Part shown: positions 18,029-27,309 of the stretch, piece by piece
How the letters are laid out: each line of letters begins with the position of its first letter
Numbering within the stretch: the first letter of the stretch is position 1
NCBI GenBank assembly: GCA_965199685.1
Contig: OZ241323.1
Location: 1,550,001 to 1,614,000, forward strand
Source: SP5GCR1 sp965199685
GTDB lineage: Bacteria > Pseudomonadota > Gammaproteobacteria > Poriferisulfidales > Oxydemutatoraceae
Length of the DNA: 64,000 bases
Reading direction: 5' to 3'
The notes under the pieces: generated by a model
Database searches by the model: none
What the model was told of the DNA's origin: nothing
Seen by the model: only the letters and a program-made list of their open reading frames with translations
Made by a program: the position numbers and the translations under genes

Positions 18029-19393
18029 ATGCTATCTAAAATTACTGCGATCAGTCCTATAGACGGGCGTTATCGAGATAAGAGCGAGGAGCTTGCCGAT
18101 TTTTTCAGCGAGTATGCGCTGATGCGTTACCGTCTAATTGCAGAAATAGAGTGGTTTAAGTTTTTAGCTGCTCACAAGGGAATAGGCGAAATCCCCGAAC
18201 TTTCCGAGCAGGCGGAAACATTTTTAACCAAGCTGGTGGACGACTTCGGAGAACAACAGGCGATTCAAATCAAAACCATAGAAAAAACCACCCAACACGA
18301 TGTCAAGGCATTGGAATACTATATCGTCTCTCAAGTGCAAGCAGTGCCCGAACTCGCTAGACTATCCAACTTTTTTCATTTTGCATGCACATCCGAAGAT
18401 ATCAACAGCACCGCTTACGGCATGATGTTTATAACTGCCCGCGGGCAATGCTTGTTGCCTAGTATGCATCGCGTTCGAGACAGCCTGAAAAATATGGCAA
18501 CACGTTATGCCGATGTCGCACTTTTGGCCAGAACCCACGGACAACCGGCATCGCCAACCACGCTGGGCAAAGAAATGGCAAACTTTTGTTACCGTTTACA
18601 CGAACAAACCGAAAAATTTGCTGCGATTAAAATAAGTGCCAAAACCAGCGGTGCAAGCGGCAACTACAACGCACACCATATCGCTTACCCTCAAGTTGAT
18701 TGGCATCGTCTGAGCGAAGAGTATCTGGCATCGCTGGGATTAGTCCGCCATCCCTACAGCACCCAAATAGAACCACACGATCAACTCGCTGAATTGATGG
18801 ATGCAATGGCGCGTATAGCCCATGTATTGTTGGACTTATGCAGAGATATTTGGCTTTATATCTCGCTGGGAATATTCAGACAGAAGACCATAGATGAAGA
18901 AGTAGGCTCTTCAACAATGCCTCATAAAGTCAATCCCATACATTTTGAGAATGCCGAAGGCAACTTGGGTCTTGCAGTTGCGTTGGCAAGACACTTGTCG
19001 GACAAATTACCAGTGTCTCGTTGGCAACGAGATTTGTCGGATTCAACGGTGTTGCGGTCGTCGGGTAGCGTTTTTGCTTATATGCTAATAGCCCTTGATT
19101 CCATAACCACAGGATTGGATAGGCTCGAAATAAATCGCGAACGGATAGTGGAGGAATTATCTGCACACCCTGAAATATTGGGAGAAGCGATACAAACATT
19201 GCTAAGAAAATACGGTATGCAAGATGCTTTTGAGCAACTCAAGCAGTTGCAACGTGGGCAAAATGCGTCGTTGCAGACGCTAAGAGAGTTTATAGAGAAT
19301 ACTGATTTGCCAGATAGTGATAAAAAATTATTGCTTTCTCTTGAACCGCAAAACTACACCGGCATCGCTGAGCGTTTAGCCAGGGATGTGTGA
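18029..19393 (+). CDS. purB: Adenylosuccinate lyase
   Basis: Catalyses two fumarate-releasing steps of purine synthesis (SAICAR to AICAR, and adenylosuccinate to AMP). The 454 residues match the Escherichia coli type in length and start (LTAISPIDGRYR-like: KITAISPIDGRYRDKSEEL). Key segments: TSEDINSTAYG, ARTHGQPASPTTLGKE with the catalytic His, and the flexible loop GSSTMPHKVNPIHFENAEGN with the catalytic Ser near residue 292. It is the second member of the fumarase/aspartase superfamily in the window, but its sequence is clearly PurB and not a duplicate of fumC. Confidence 0.97.
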   Translation: MLSKITAISPIDGRYRDKSEELADFFSEYALMRYRLIAEIEWFKFLAAHKGIGEIPELSEQAETFLTKLVDDFGEQQAIQIKTIEKTTQHDVKALEYYIVSQVQAVPELARLSNFFHFACTSEDINSTAYGMMFITARGQCLLPSMHRVRDSLKNMATRYADVALLARTHGQPASPTTLGKEMANFCYRLHEQTEKFAAIKISAKTSGASGNYNAHHIAYPQVDWHRLSEEYLASLGLVRHPYSTQIEPHDQLAELMDAMARIAHVLLDLCRDIWLYISLGIFRQKTIDEEVGSSTMPHKVNPIHFENAEGNLGLAVALARHLSDKLPVSRWQRDLSDSTVLRSSGSVFAYMLIALDSITTGLDRLEINRERIVEELSAHPEILGEAIQTLLRKYGMQDAFEQLKQLQRGQNASLQTLREFIENTDLPDSDKKLLLSLEPQNYTGIAERLARDV

Positions 19394-19400
19394 GCGTACG

Positions 19401-19762
19401 CAGGGGCTGTTAAAAAAGTGCCGTTATCGCACAAACCCAACCGCTTGCGCCACCAAATTATGGTTTCCATGAATTAAATGGATGAATGGATTGTTTTTGC
19501 AGACGCAACGCGTTAGGGAGGGCATGTTAGCCCTCCCCTACGGTGGTTTTCTTAAATTCAATGGCGCAAGCGGTTCTGTTCGTGCAGAACCACCACAACC
19601 ACCCCGTCAGGCTTCGCCTGCCACCCCTCCACAGGAGGGGAATGTACTAATGCAGACACTTTTTCAACAATCCTATGTTAGCCCTCCCCTACGGTGGTTT
19701 TCTTAAATTCAATGGCGCAAGCGGTTCTGTTCGTGCAGAACGGTAGTTTAGGGAGGGCATGT
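19401..19762. repeat. Nested repeat cluster downstream of purB
   Basis: Begins with GCTGTTAAAAAAGTGCCG, a variant element end. It includes three CGCTTGCGCCA/CGCAAGCGGTT boxes, two GGGAGGGC-palindromes, the TGCCACCCCTCCACAGGAGGGG palindrome and an internal ACTTTTTCAACAATCC end. The order of modules suggests one element inserted into another. Confidence 0.7.
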
Positions 19763-19927
19763 GGGACTGTTGAAAAATAGAACCGCCGATTGAGCCGGTA
19801 GGTCAATCGGCGTGACGTTGTGCAGAACCTCAGCATACTGCTAAACGCATAAGTTACAAAGTGCATAGGCCTGCCACTCCTCCACAGGAGGGGAATGTAC
19901 TAATGCAGATACTTTTTCAACAGTCCC
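19763..19927. mobile_element. Complete 165-bp MITE-like element with CGCCG hairpin
   Basis: Inverted ends GGGACTGTTGAAAAA and TTTTTCAACAGTCCC flank, in order, a CGCCGATTGAGCC-GGTCAATCGGCG hairpin, a TGTGCAGAACCTCAGCAT box, an ACAAAGTGCATAGGCC box and the CTCCACAGGAGGGG palindrome. A nearly identical copy in the opposite direction, lacking its far end, lies at about 26191-26342. There is no coding capacity. Confidence 0.7.
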
Positions 19928-20056
19928 ATACATCAAAATTAATCGGTGATCTTTACACTAACCGCCCTAAGATGCCGTTGTGCTGCTTGGCTTAGCAGGG
20001 TCATGCTATAATTGTGAAATAATGTCTTGAACCACTGAAACGAGGAGTGAATATTA

Positions 20057-20260
20057 ATGTTTGATATAGCATTGTATAACACATTGAGAAAAATACCTGG
20101 TGTGTCTGATGATGAAGCAAAGGAAGCAGTTACTGATATTGCGAGTTCAAAGGAAACGGCTACCAAGGCTGATGTAGAAAGAATGGGGCGGATAATAATT
20201 ATGTGGATGGTTGGTGTTGGTTTAGCAGTTGCCGGAATAGTAATTGCAGTAGTGGGATAA
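20057..20260 (+). CDS. Small coiled-coil membrane protein (DUF1640-like)
   Basis: Sixty-seven residues. The N-terminus ALYNTLRKIPGVSDDEAKEA is shared almost word for word with the small genes at 26890 and 58029. A short helix follows (ATKADVERM), then one transmembrane segment (residues about 45-66). A purine-rich ribosome binding site (GAGGAG, 20042-20047) lies 9 bases before the ATG. The layout is that of small DUF1640/CCDC90-like proteins: helical N-terminus, coiled coil of variable length, C-terminal membrane anchor. Function unknown. The coiled coil here is the shortest of the set. Confidence 0.6.
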   Translation: MFDIALYNTLRKIPGVSDDEAKEAVTDIASSKETATKADVERMGRIIIMWMVGVGLAVAGIVIAVVG

Positions 20261-20264
20261 CTGA

Positions 20265-20365
20265 TAATCCGACCTGCACCATCAAATTCACGATAACCCA
20301 TGTCGGGTACTCGTACCATTTCAACCGTCAGGCTCCGCTCTCTGCAGGAGTCTGTGCCGCCGGGT
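20265..20365. repeat. Eroded fragment of the dispersed repeat
   Basis: TGCACCATCAAATTCACGATAACC matches the GCGCCATCAAATT box of other copies, and GTCAGGCTCCGC resembles the GTCAGGCTTCGCCTG box. It is strongly decayed and lies against the 3' end of the DUF4340 gene. Confidence 0.45.
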
Positions 20366-20367
20366 GG

Positions 20368-21426
20368 TTATTCCTTTTCGGTGGTTAGGTCGTCCAGCTC
20401 CATATCCAAAGAGTCGTATGTGGGGCTGAGTAGCTTGTAGTACCAATTTGCATAGAGTTGCGATAAATATTCGTTGTCGCTTTGTATCTCTGCTCTTGTT
20501 TCTGCGAGGGTATCGTATTGCGATGCGATATCGTCATCAAAGGCAACCGATACGATCGCATAAGACTCATCGTCTAATTGATAACTTTGCATGCCGAGTT
20601 CCAAACCGTCAAAGGTAGTAAATGTTGCATTGATATGCTTGTCAGGCAACAAAAAGCTATCGTCCTTAGGAAATACTTCCTTGAATTGCAGGTAATCAAC
20701 CGCAGCGGCAATTTGTTGTATCAGGTAGTCGCTTTTCATCTCACGATCTTCGGGTAAATTCTCCAGCTTGAAGTCGCCGCCTTTTATAAGTCTCACTAAG
20801 TTCATGGTACTTACGGTCTCGCCATCGTGTCGCTCTATGACAATGCGATGCAAATCCTCAGGTGGGATATGAATGATATATTTATCCAACCATTTATCAA
20901 TCTCTATATCCAAGTCTAAACGGCGGTTGATCATCCAATTACGATTTTCATCGGGAAGCCGTATATATTGTCCTTGATCTAAATGCGGTGCAGTGTTGCC
21001 CACGACAAGTTGCCAGCTACGATCTGCGTCGCTAATCTCCACTAAAACACCTGCCCCTTCTTCGGCATCGGCATCGGCAACGCCGAGTTTAGGAAAATCC
21101 TCCGGGCGCGAGCTCATTTCTTCTATTTTTTCCGCCTCAGATAGAGCGCGCAGCAAACTGCGTATCATCGTTACATCGGCAGGGAAATCGCCTTTTTCAG
21201 TGACTTGCCAAATATCCTCATCGCTTTTTTGTATACTCAGGGTTTGCTCGCCTTGCTCAAAGCGCAATTCGTTCAATCGGCCGATTACATTGACTGGGTC
21301 GGCTGCGATATCGGGAAAAAGTTTTTGGGGGTCTTGCGTTTTATCTTGTTCGCTAATCAACATGAAAACGGCAGCGGCGCAAACTGCGATTGCAAGTACG
21401 ATAAAGACAAGTGATTTAGACTTCAT
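20368..21426 (-). CDS. DUF4340 domain protein of a Gld-like ABC operon
   Basis: 352 residues with an N-terminal membrane anchor (residues about 6-24, SLVFIVLAIAVCAAAVFMLI) and a periplasmic part that matches the DUF4340 type: LRFEQGEQTLSIQKSDEDIWQ, then VLVEISDADRSWQLVVGNT, then a YIRLPDENRNWMI strand. Its start overlaps the stop of the GldG-like gene by four bases, so translation is probably coupled. DUF4340 proteins often close ABC/GldG operons of this kind; the transported substrate is not known. No catalytic residues can be recognised. Confidence 0.85.
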   Translation of the reverse strand: MKSKSLVFIVLAIAVCAAAVFMLISEQDKTQDPQKLFPDIAADPVNVIGRLNELRFEQGEQTLSIQKSDEDIWQVTEKGDFPADVTMIRSLLRALSEAEKIEEMSSRPEDFPKLGVADADAEEGAGVLVEISDADRSWQLVVGNTAPHLDQGQYIRLPDENRNWMINRRLDLDIEIDKWLDKYIIHIPPEDLHRIVIERHDGETVSTMNLVRLIKGGDFKLENLPEDREMKSDYLIQQIAAAVDYLQFKEVFPKDDSFLLPDKHINATFTTFDGLELGMQSYQLDDESYAIVSVAFDDDIASQYDTLAETRAEIQSDNEYLSQLYANWYYKLLSPTYDSLDMELDDLTTEKE

Positions 21427-23381
21427 CGTCTTTGGCGGCGGCGTTTAACAAATGCAAAAATCAGTGCGAGAACGGTGATTACTGCCGGCACCGCACCAAT
21501 GTTGATTATTTTAAGATCACGCCCTAGTTGGTCTATGTCTTTAGCCAAATTATATTGAACGTCGCGAAGCTGTTTGCGGGTTTGCAGCCTTTGGTTTTGG
21601 AATTTTTCGTATTCCTGCAGCTGTTCGGCACTCAAAATATTAGTGCCTTGTTTGCGGTCGGTGCGCTGCTCTTGCAATTCCTGTAATTTAGCCTCAGTTT
21701 CTCTAAGTTTGTTTTCTAATTCTTGCTCTACTTCTCGGTATTTGATTACAGCCCCCTGCTCTATTTCCGTCACCTTAGTAAAGGGGCGGCTGAAACTTGC
21801 ACGGCTGCGTATTCCTATTAAATCTTTACCTCCGGTCATATTGTCTATCGCATTGATTATGAAGTCGCGGTTGTTGGCTATCGGTTGATAAAGACGCTGA
21901 CCAAAAAAGTTCTGCACAACAACCCATAAACGGTCACTCAATATATCAACATCGGCAACGACGAGCAGATTTACCGGGCCGTCCGATTTCGCTATATGCG
22001 GTGGCAAATCGGATTCACTCTCGGCTTCTTTCTCTTCTTCGGCTGTATCTTCCTCACTCACATCATCTTCTTCGTTTGCACTCTCTTCGCCTTCTTCCTC
22101 TTCCGCATCCTCTTCTTTGGGAGGTCCGTCAAATGCACTGCTAACTTCGCCTTTGAGGCGGGCAGCAATCGGATATTCTTTTTCGGAAGCACTAAATCCT
22201 TTTTCCAGTTCGGAAGGGTCGCTCATAAAACGCAATATGTTCAGGGGCAACAGCGAAGATCTCTTGCTGGTGTAGATTAAAGGTGTCATTTCTATCTTTT
22301 CCTCATCAAGCACCTGCACATGCGAAGCCATCGCAAAATTGACCTGCTCCAGTGCCGAAGTCACCACATCGTCTCGGTCTATGCTATCTTTTTTCAGACC
22401 TAAATAAAGAATGTTGCGCTGCGGCTGCCGTCCCGGCATGCTTATTTGCAAACCGTGATTAAAGTCGGTCACCACAGTACGCTCGGCTACTTCAAAGCCC
22501 CACTCCTTAAACAAGGTATTCAACGACGAACTCCTAATCGTTAAATCTTGCATAGGCATATCAGGCGGTAATGGAATGTCGTCCACTTCGGCAAAAGGAT
22601 CTACAAAAAAGATCGCGTTGCCCCCGCGCATGACATATTGGTCTATTGCATAGAGTGCTTTGTCCTCTAGATTTTTGGGATGCACCACCATCAATACGTC
22701 AATATCCTCTTCTATAAGCTCGCTGTCGGTAAAGACCAATTTGACTTCAAAGAGCTGTTCTATTTGTTCTATAACCACCCACGGATTGCTTTGACTCCTT
22801 GCACCCAAACCCTCTACCGGATACATCGGCAGTGTGGACATCAAGCCGATGACCGGTTTTTCTGGGTTCATCAGCGTGTAGAGCAGTTTATCTATATCGT
22901 ATTCCAAAAAGACTTCACGGCGAGGATCTAAAAAGGGGATTTCTTCTACATCCCCGACTGCGTTGCTACCGGCAAGACCAAAGTACAGTACATCACCGCT
23001 ATCCTCCAGAGGGATTCTTTGTATACCGAAACCGGCAGCGCGATCCTCATCCTCTGAGAAAGGCTTTGGATCTATAAAATTGAGCCTCAACTTGTTGCCC
23101 GCATAGAGTGCATATTCTTCCAAAATCTCGCGTACGCGTTGATAGTATTTACGATAATACGGGTTGTTGCTACTCGATTCCTGGGTAAAAAACAGGTAGA
23201 GGTTCAATGGTTGATCTATAGCAGACACAATATTGCGGGTACTCTCGGACAATGTATATATTTTATTTTCGGTAAGATCCAAACGCGTGTGCTTGAACAA
23301 CATATTGGATAAGGTGATCAACACCAGAAACAATACTGCCAACAATATACAAATACTTTTAGAAGAAGATAAAAATTGCAT
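21423..23381 (-). CDS. GldG-family auxiliary component of an ABC transporter
   Basis: 652 residues. A membrane segment near the N-terminus (residues about 8-27) is followed by LDLTENKIYTLSESTRNIV, a hallmark of the GldG/ABC-type uncharacterised transport family, then a periplasmic DUF-type domain (LLMVVHPKNLEDKALYAIDQYV-like). Near residues 415-460 lies a long, very acidic low-complexity linker rich in E and D. A coiled coil (residues about 565-620) and a C-terminal membrane helix follow. It sits between permease and DUF4340 genes with 6-bp spacing and a 4-bp overlap. In Bacteroidetes GldG belongs to the gliding machinery, but proteobacterial relatives are of unknown function, so gliding should not be assumed. 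Confidence 0.87.
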   Translation of the reverse strand: MQFLSSSKSICILLAVLFLVLITLSNMLFKHTRLDLTENKIYTLSESTRNIVSAIDQPLNLYLFFTQESSSNNPYYRKYYQRVREILEEYALYAGNKLRLNFIDPKPFSEDEDRAAGFGIQRIPLEDSGDVLYFGLAGSNAVGDVEEIPFLDPRREVFLEYDIDKLLYTLMNPEKPVIGLMSTLPMYPVEGLGARSQSNPWVVIEQIEQLFEVKLVFTDSELIEEDIDVLMVVHPKNLEDKALYAIDQYVMRGGNAIFFVDPFAEVDDIPLPPDMPMQDLTIRSSSLNTLFKEWGFEVAERTVVTDFNHGLQISMPGRQPQRNILYLGLKKDSIDRDDVVTSALEQVNFAMASHVQVLDEEKIEMTPLIYTSKRSSLLPLNILRFMSDPSELEKGFSASEKEYPIAARLKGEVSSAFDGPPKEEDAEEEEGEESANEEDDVSEEDTAEEEKEAESESDLPPHIAKSDGPVNLLVVADVDILSDRLWVVVQNFFGQRLYQPIANNRDFIINAIDNMTGGKDLIGIRSRASFSRPFTKVTEIEQGAVIKYREVEQELENKLRETEAKLQELQEQRTDRKQGTNILSAEQLQEYEKFQNQRLQTRKQLRDVQYNLAKDIDQLGRDLKIINIGAVPAVITVLALIFAFVKRRRQRR

Positions 23382-23387
23382 CGCCTA

Positions 23388-24122
23388 TCACCCCTGTTTT
23401 CTGTTTTCCAAAATAACGACATTGGCAGCCAGCCAAAAACCTATCATCAGCATAAAATAAATGAGGTCTCTAAGATCTATCACGCCTTTGTTGATAGAAC
23501 TAAAATGAGACAAAAAGCTCAACGAAGTTATGGTGTCCAATAAGGCTTGTGGTAGCCACAGCTTAAAGAAATCAATCACGAAAGGGAAATTCGTAGTAAT
23601 AAACAAAAAGCAAATAACGATGCTGATGATAAACGCAATCACCTGATTACTGGTGGTCGCAGAAATACACGAACCGATTGCTAAAAACGCGCCTGCCATT
23701 AGGAAGCTGCCTAGATACGACGAGATGATAACGCCGTTGTCCGGGTCACCCAAGTAATTAACCGTTAACCAAGCGGGAAATGTCAACAACAACGCCAGTC
23801 CGGCGAATAACCATGCAGCGAGATATTTACCCAGCACCGCCTGCGTGATGCTGATCGGCAAAGTCATCAGCAACTCTATGCTACCGTTCTTTTTCTCTTC
23901 CGCCCACAGGCGCATGGATATGGCAGGGATTAAAAACAGATAAAGCCACGGGTGGTATTGAAAGAAAGGCACCAAATCGGCTTGCCGACGCTCGTATAGG
24001 TTGCCCAAATAAAAAGTAAATGTGGCAGCGAGCATCAAAAATATAATGATGAACACATAGGCGAGCGGGGTCGTGAAATAGTGCGACAATTCCCTTTTCA
24101 TAATGGCGTAAATCGTCTTCAT
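23388..24122 (-). CDS. ABC transporter permease, GldF-like
   Basis: 244 residues with six predicted membrane helices. The opening MKTIYAIMKRELSHYFTTPLAY is typical of ABC-2 type permeases, and RLWAEEKKNGSIELLMTLP is the conserved cytoplasmic segment of the GldF/NosY group. It overlaps the ATPase gene by four bases (ATGA), which argues for coupled translation and a stoichiometric complex. Substrate unknown. Confidence 0.9.
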   Translation of the reverse strand: MKTIYAIMKRELSHYFTTPLAYVFIIIFLMLAATFTFYLGNLYERRQADLVPFFQYHPWLYLFLIPAISMRLWAEEKKNGSIELLMTLPISITQAVLGKYLAAWLFAGLALLLTFPAWLTVNYLGDPDNGVIISSYLGSFLMAGAFLAIGSCISATTSNQVIAFIISIVICFLFITTNFPFVIDFFKLWLPQALLDTITSLSFLSHFSSINKGVIDLRDLIYFMLMIGFWLAANVVILENRKQG

Positions 24123-25048
24123 GCCAAACTACCTTCGGTTATTTTTCTGAATACATCGTCCAAGCGACCATGTTCAAACCTCAAATCGTCAACATCAGGT
24201 GTTCTGCTTGACATCCAGCTTTCAATCTGATTATAGACATTCATTTTTTCTTGATTCTTTACGAACACCAGCCAACGTTTGCTGAGTGTGTCGTATTCCA
24301 AAGATTTCACACCAGACATAGTTTTTATATCGGTCAACAGTGTTTCGTCTTTAGCATACAGACTGAGCGTGTTCTTATAACGAGATTGGGTCAATAATTT
24401 ATCCGGTGTGGTGTTGATGAGAAGTTTCCCATTGGCAATAATCAACGCCCGGTTACAAACCGCAGTGACCTCCTCCAGTATATGGGTGGAGATGACGACT
24501 ATTTTGCTGGCACTCAAGGAATTGATCAAAGTCCTTACATGGTATTTCTGATTCGGGTCTAAACCGTCGGTGGGTTCGTCCATAATCAAAACTTTAGGGT
24601 CGTGTATCAACGCCTGAGCCAAACCAACACGCCGCTTAAAACCTTTGGATAAGGTATCTATGGGCTGCATCAATACATCTTTAAGGCCAAGTTCTTCTAT
24701 CACATAGTCCAAGCCGTTGCGCGTTTGCTCTCTGTTCAAGCGGCGGACTTCGGCAACGAAGCTGAGAAAATCTTTGACTGCCATGTCACCGTAGGTCGGC
24801 GCACCTTCTGGCAAGTAGCCTATCAACTTTTTCGCTTCTATGGGGTCGGCATCTATATCGTGGTCGTATATATCAATGGTGCCTGCAGTCGGCTTGAGGT
24901 AGCCGCAAATCATCTTCATCGTCGTAGACTTGCCGGCACCATTAGGACCTAGAAAACCTAAAATATCACCTGCGGCAACATCAAAACTGATACGGTCTAC
25001 CGCGACAAAACTATCAAACTTTTTATGTAAATCTTTTACTTTTAACAT
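24119..25048 (-). CDS. ABC transporter ATP-binding protein, GldA-like
   Basis: 309 residues. Walker A is GPNGAGKST (residues about 34-42), the signature is TLSKGFKRRVGLAQAL, Walker B is KVLIMDEPTDGLDPN, and the switch His is in ISTHILEEV. A C-terminal domain of about 90 residues follows, as in the NodI/CcmA/GldA group of ABC-2 exporters. It is the first gene of the four-gene operon ATPase, permease, GldG-like, DUF4340. The promoter should lie in the short gap before 25048. Confidence 0.93.
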   Translation of the reverse strand: MLKVKDLHKKFDSFVAVDRISFDVAAGDILGFLGPNGAGKSTTMKMICGYLKPTAGTIDIYDHDIDADPIEAKKLIGYLPEGAPTYGDMAVKDFLSFVAEVRRLNREQTRNGLDYVIEELGLKDVLMQPIDTLSKGFKRRVGLAQALIHDPKVLIMDEPTDGLDPNQKYHVRTLINSLSASKIVVISTHILEEVTAVCNRALIIANGKLLINTTPDKLLTQSRYKNTLSLYAKDETLLTDIKTMSGVKSLEYDTLSKRWLVFVKNQEKMNVYNQIESWMSSRTPDVDDLRFEHGRLDDVFRKITEGSLA

Positions 25049-25112
25049 TATTTACTACTTATCAATCTAAGCGCACTTGAGAAACCCTAATCTATGGTCA
25101 AACCTATATATT

Positions 25113-25865
25113 TCAAGACCCCTCCAACATTTTTTCTAGTTTAGGCACATCCGCTTCAGTATCTACCGAAACATGCGATGATGCCGAAACCATTCCCACA
25201 TAAATCGTGCCGCCGTACCATAGCACCCGCAACTGCTCAAGACACTCGTTCAATTCTATTTCCGGCTGTGCAAGCGAGGCAAAATGCTTAAGGAAATTAC
25301 AATAATATACATAAATTCCTATGTGGTGCAAACCCGTTTTGCCTCCCACAGGTAACCCTGCACGGCTAAAGTATAAAGCAAATTGCTTACTATCGCAAAC
25401 CACGCTGACCACACTATCGGATACTAGATCTGTTGCCGGCACTTGTGCGGCAAGGGTTGCAACATCGGCATTGGGGTGCGTGTCTAAGCACGCAACCGCA
25501 GTGCGTATGTCTTGCGGGCTTAATAAAGGCTCGTCGCCTTGCAGGTTGACAACGATTTGCTCATCTTTCCATTTTCTAGTTTCTGCTATCTCAGCGCATC
25601 GGTCGCTGCCAGTTTTATGCATGGGTGAACTCAGACACGCAACACCACCGAAACCATCAACGCAATCAATAATTCTCTGATCGTCGCTTGCCACGATGAC
25701 TTCGTTGGCACCGCTTTGCACTGCATTTTCGTAGGTATATTGTATGAGCGGCTTACCACAAATTTTATGTAGTGGTTTACCGGGAAAACGTTGCGACGCA
25801 TAACGCGCCGGGATGACAACCTTGAAATTAGGCAGAGGGGGTTCGTTTCTTTTTATAGTGCTCAT
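25113..25865 (-). CDS. kdsB: 3-deoxy-manno-octulosonate cytidylyltransferase
   Basis: Activates KDO with CTP to CMP-KDO for lipopolysaccharide core synthesis. The nucleotide-binding start VVIPARYASQRFPGKPL is diagnostic, followed by VQSGANEVIVASDD, VNLQGDEPLL and HIGIYVY. I start at ATG 25865 (MSTIKRNEPPLPNF), because the longer frame to 25895 adds ten unlikely residues. The start lies 38 bases inside the end of the Trm112-like gene, an arrangement that suggests coupled translation. Length (250) is normal. In Escherichia coli the gene ends the msbA-lpxK-ycaQ-ycaR-kdsB cluster; here msbA-lpxK lie 3 kb upstream on the same strand. Confidence 0.95.
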   Translation of the reverse strand: MSTIKRNEPPLPNFKVVIPARYASQRFPGKPLHKICGKPLIQYTYENAVQSGANEVIVASDDQRIIDCVDGFGGVACLSSPMHKTGSDRCAEIAETRKWKDEQIVVNLQGDEPLLSPQDIRTAVACLDTHPNADVATLAAQVPATDLVSDSVVSVVCDSKQFALYFSRAGLPVGGKTGLHHIGIYVYYCNFLKHFASLAQPEIELNECLEQLRVLWYGGTIYVGMVSASSHVSVDTEADVPKLEKMLEGS

Positions 25866-26037
25866 ACTCCTCGTCGGATAACTGTCGCGCCTCATCCGCT
25901 ATCATCACCGGCAAACCATCGCGTATTTCATAGGCGAGCTTCGCCGACAACGAAATCAATTCCTGCTTCTCCTTATCGTAGATCAACGCACCCTTAGTAA
26001 GCGGGCAAACCAAAATATCGAGCAACTGTTTATCCAT
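25828..26037 (-). CDS. ycaR: Trm112/YcaR family small protein
   Basis: Sixty-nine residues, starting MDKQLLDILVCPLTKGALIYD and containing LAYEIRDGLPVMIADEAR, the two signatures of the bacterial Trm112-like (UPF0434) family, which sits next to kdsB in many Proteobacteria. Only one of the family's Cys positions (CPLTKG) is seen, as in many YcaR proteins. The exact role is unsettled. The frame is open upstream to 26085, but those residues derive from repeat-flanking sequence, so ATG 26037 is chosen. A repeat cluster begins within 30 bases upstream, which probably moved the operon promoter. Confidence 0.9.
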   Translation of the reverse strand: MDKQLLDILVCPLTKGALIYDKEKQELISLSAKLAYEIRDGLPVMIADEARQLSDEEYEHYKKKRTPSA

Positions 26038-26059
26038 AACGATGTGAATTATATACCCA

Positions 26060-26885
26060 AATCCGCCGTTGAAAAAGTATTTCATACACTGTAGGGGAGG
26101 GCTAACATGCCCTCCCTAACGCGTTGCGTCTGCACAAACAATCCATTCATTCATCCAATTTACGGTCACCTACCGTAGGGGAGGGCTAACATGGGACTGT
26201 TGAAAAAGTGTCTGCATTAGTACATTCCCCTCCTGTGGAGGGGTGGCAGGCCTATGCACTTTGTAACTTATGCGTTTAGCAGTATGCTGAGGTTCTGCAC
26301 AACGTCACGCCGATTGACCTACCGGCTCAATCGGCGGTTCTATCTGACGGGGTGGTTGTTAAGGTTCTGAACAATGTTACGCCGATTGACCTACTGGCTC
26401 AATCAGCGGCTTTATTCTGCCCTAGCGCGTTGTCCCTGTACAAACAATCCATTCGGGGCTGTTGAAAAAGTGTCGTAATCGCTCAAACGTAACCGCTTGC
26501 GCCATTAAATTTATGCAAACGGTAGGGGCGGACAATTGAAATGCTGATTGACCTACTGGCTCAATCAGCGGCTTTATTCTGCCCTAACGCGTTGCGTCTG
26601 CACAATCAATACATTCATTCATTTCGTTTATGGAAACCATTTGCCGAGTACTTGCACGAAATTGTGTGTTGATACGACGCGCACGTACTGGTAGGGGCAG
26701 ACTCATATGTCTGCCCTAAAGTACCGTTCTGCATTATTTCAACCGCTATGCGTCACTTGGTTTTGGTGCCACAAATTGGATGGTGTACGATTTCATTTGT
26801 GGAAGCGCAACTCGTTTTGCACAGTGTTACGCCGTGTGTTGCAGCGGCAACAAGCGGCAGTTCTATTTTTCAACAGCCCCATAAT
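26060..26885. repeat. Long compound cluster of dispersed repeats
   Basis: About 825 bp with no gene. It contains three CGCCGATTGA/TCAATCGGCGG or CTGATTGA/TCAATCAG hairpins (about 26309, 26372, 26541), one related ACGCCGTGTGTTGC-GGCAACAAGCGGC hairpin (about 26830), and several GTTGAAAAAGT ends (26070, 26195, 26460). It also has CCCCTCCTGTGGAGGGG and many CGCTTGCGCC boxes. At about 26191-26342 is a reverse copy of the 165-bp element at 19763. It is the left half of the DNA that separates lpxK from ycaR. Confidence 0.75.
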
Positions 26886-26889
26886 TGCC

Positions 26890-27234
26890 TTATACAAGCC
26901 TAACCAACAAGGTAACTACCGACACAATAATGGCAACATTTACCGCTAGTAATGAACCTAACATCCATTTCATAGCTCTGATGTCTGCCTTTAGTTCTAC
27001 AATATCTGCTTTTACCTCCGCTATATCAGTCTTGGTTGCCATATCTTTGATATCAGCCTTCGTTTCCACCTTTAGCTCTGCTATATCAGCCTTCGTTTCC
27101 GCCTTTAGCTCTTTTATATCCATTTTAGTTGCTACGTCCTTTAAGCTGGCAACATCCGCAACGGCTTCCTTTGCCTCAGCATCGGATACCTCTGGTATCT
27201 TTCTTAGTGTGTTGTAAAGTGCTATTTCTGACAT
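26890..27234 (-). CDS. Small coiled-coil membrane protein (DUF1640-like), long form
   Basis: 114 residues: the shared N-terminus IALYNTLRKIPEVSDAEAKE, then a coiled coil made of 11-residue units (IKELKAETKAD, IAELKVETKAD, IAEVKADIVEL), then a membrane helix (residues about 88-112). A GGAGA ribosome binding site precedes the ATG. Small DUF1640-type proteins share exactly this ATKxDIxELKAE repeat. Compared with the copies at 20057 and 58029 only the number of coiled-coil units differs, suggesting that these grow or shrink by slippage. It is embedded between two repeat clusters. Confidence 0.65.
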   Translation of the reverse strand: MSEIALYNTLRKIPEVSDAEAKEAVADVASLKDVATKMDIKELKAETKADIAELKVETKADIKDMATKTDIAEVKADIVELKADIRAMKWMLGSLLAVNVAIIVSVVTLLVRLV

Positions 27235-27309
27235 ATCTTGTCTCCTTTTATTAACTGTAAATTATCATTATAAAACAAGTGCATAACTTCACCAATCGCA
27301 ATTTGACAT

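Noticed and set aside
19482..19706. Open frames inside repeat clusters (also 32239-32451, 32584-32769, 59692-59991)
   Set aside because: They are made of repeat modules, share peptides such as MDEWIV only because the repeats recur, and have no start signals.
24119..25048. Gld-like operon considered as gliding machinery
   Set aside because: No other gliding genes are visible, and proteobacterial members of this operon type are widespread without gliding.
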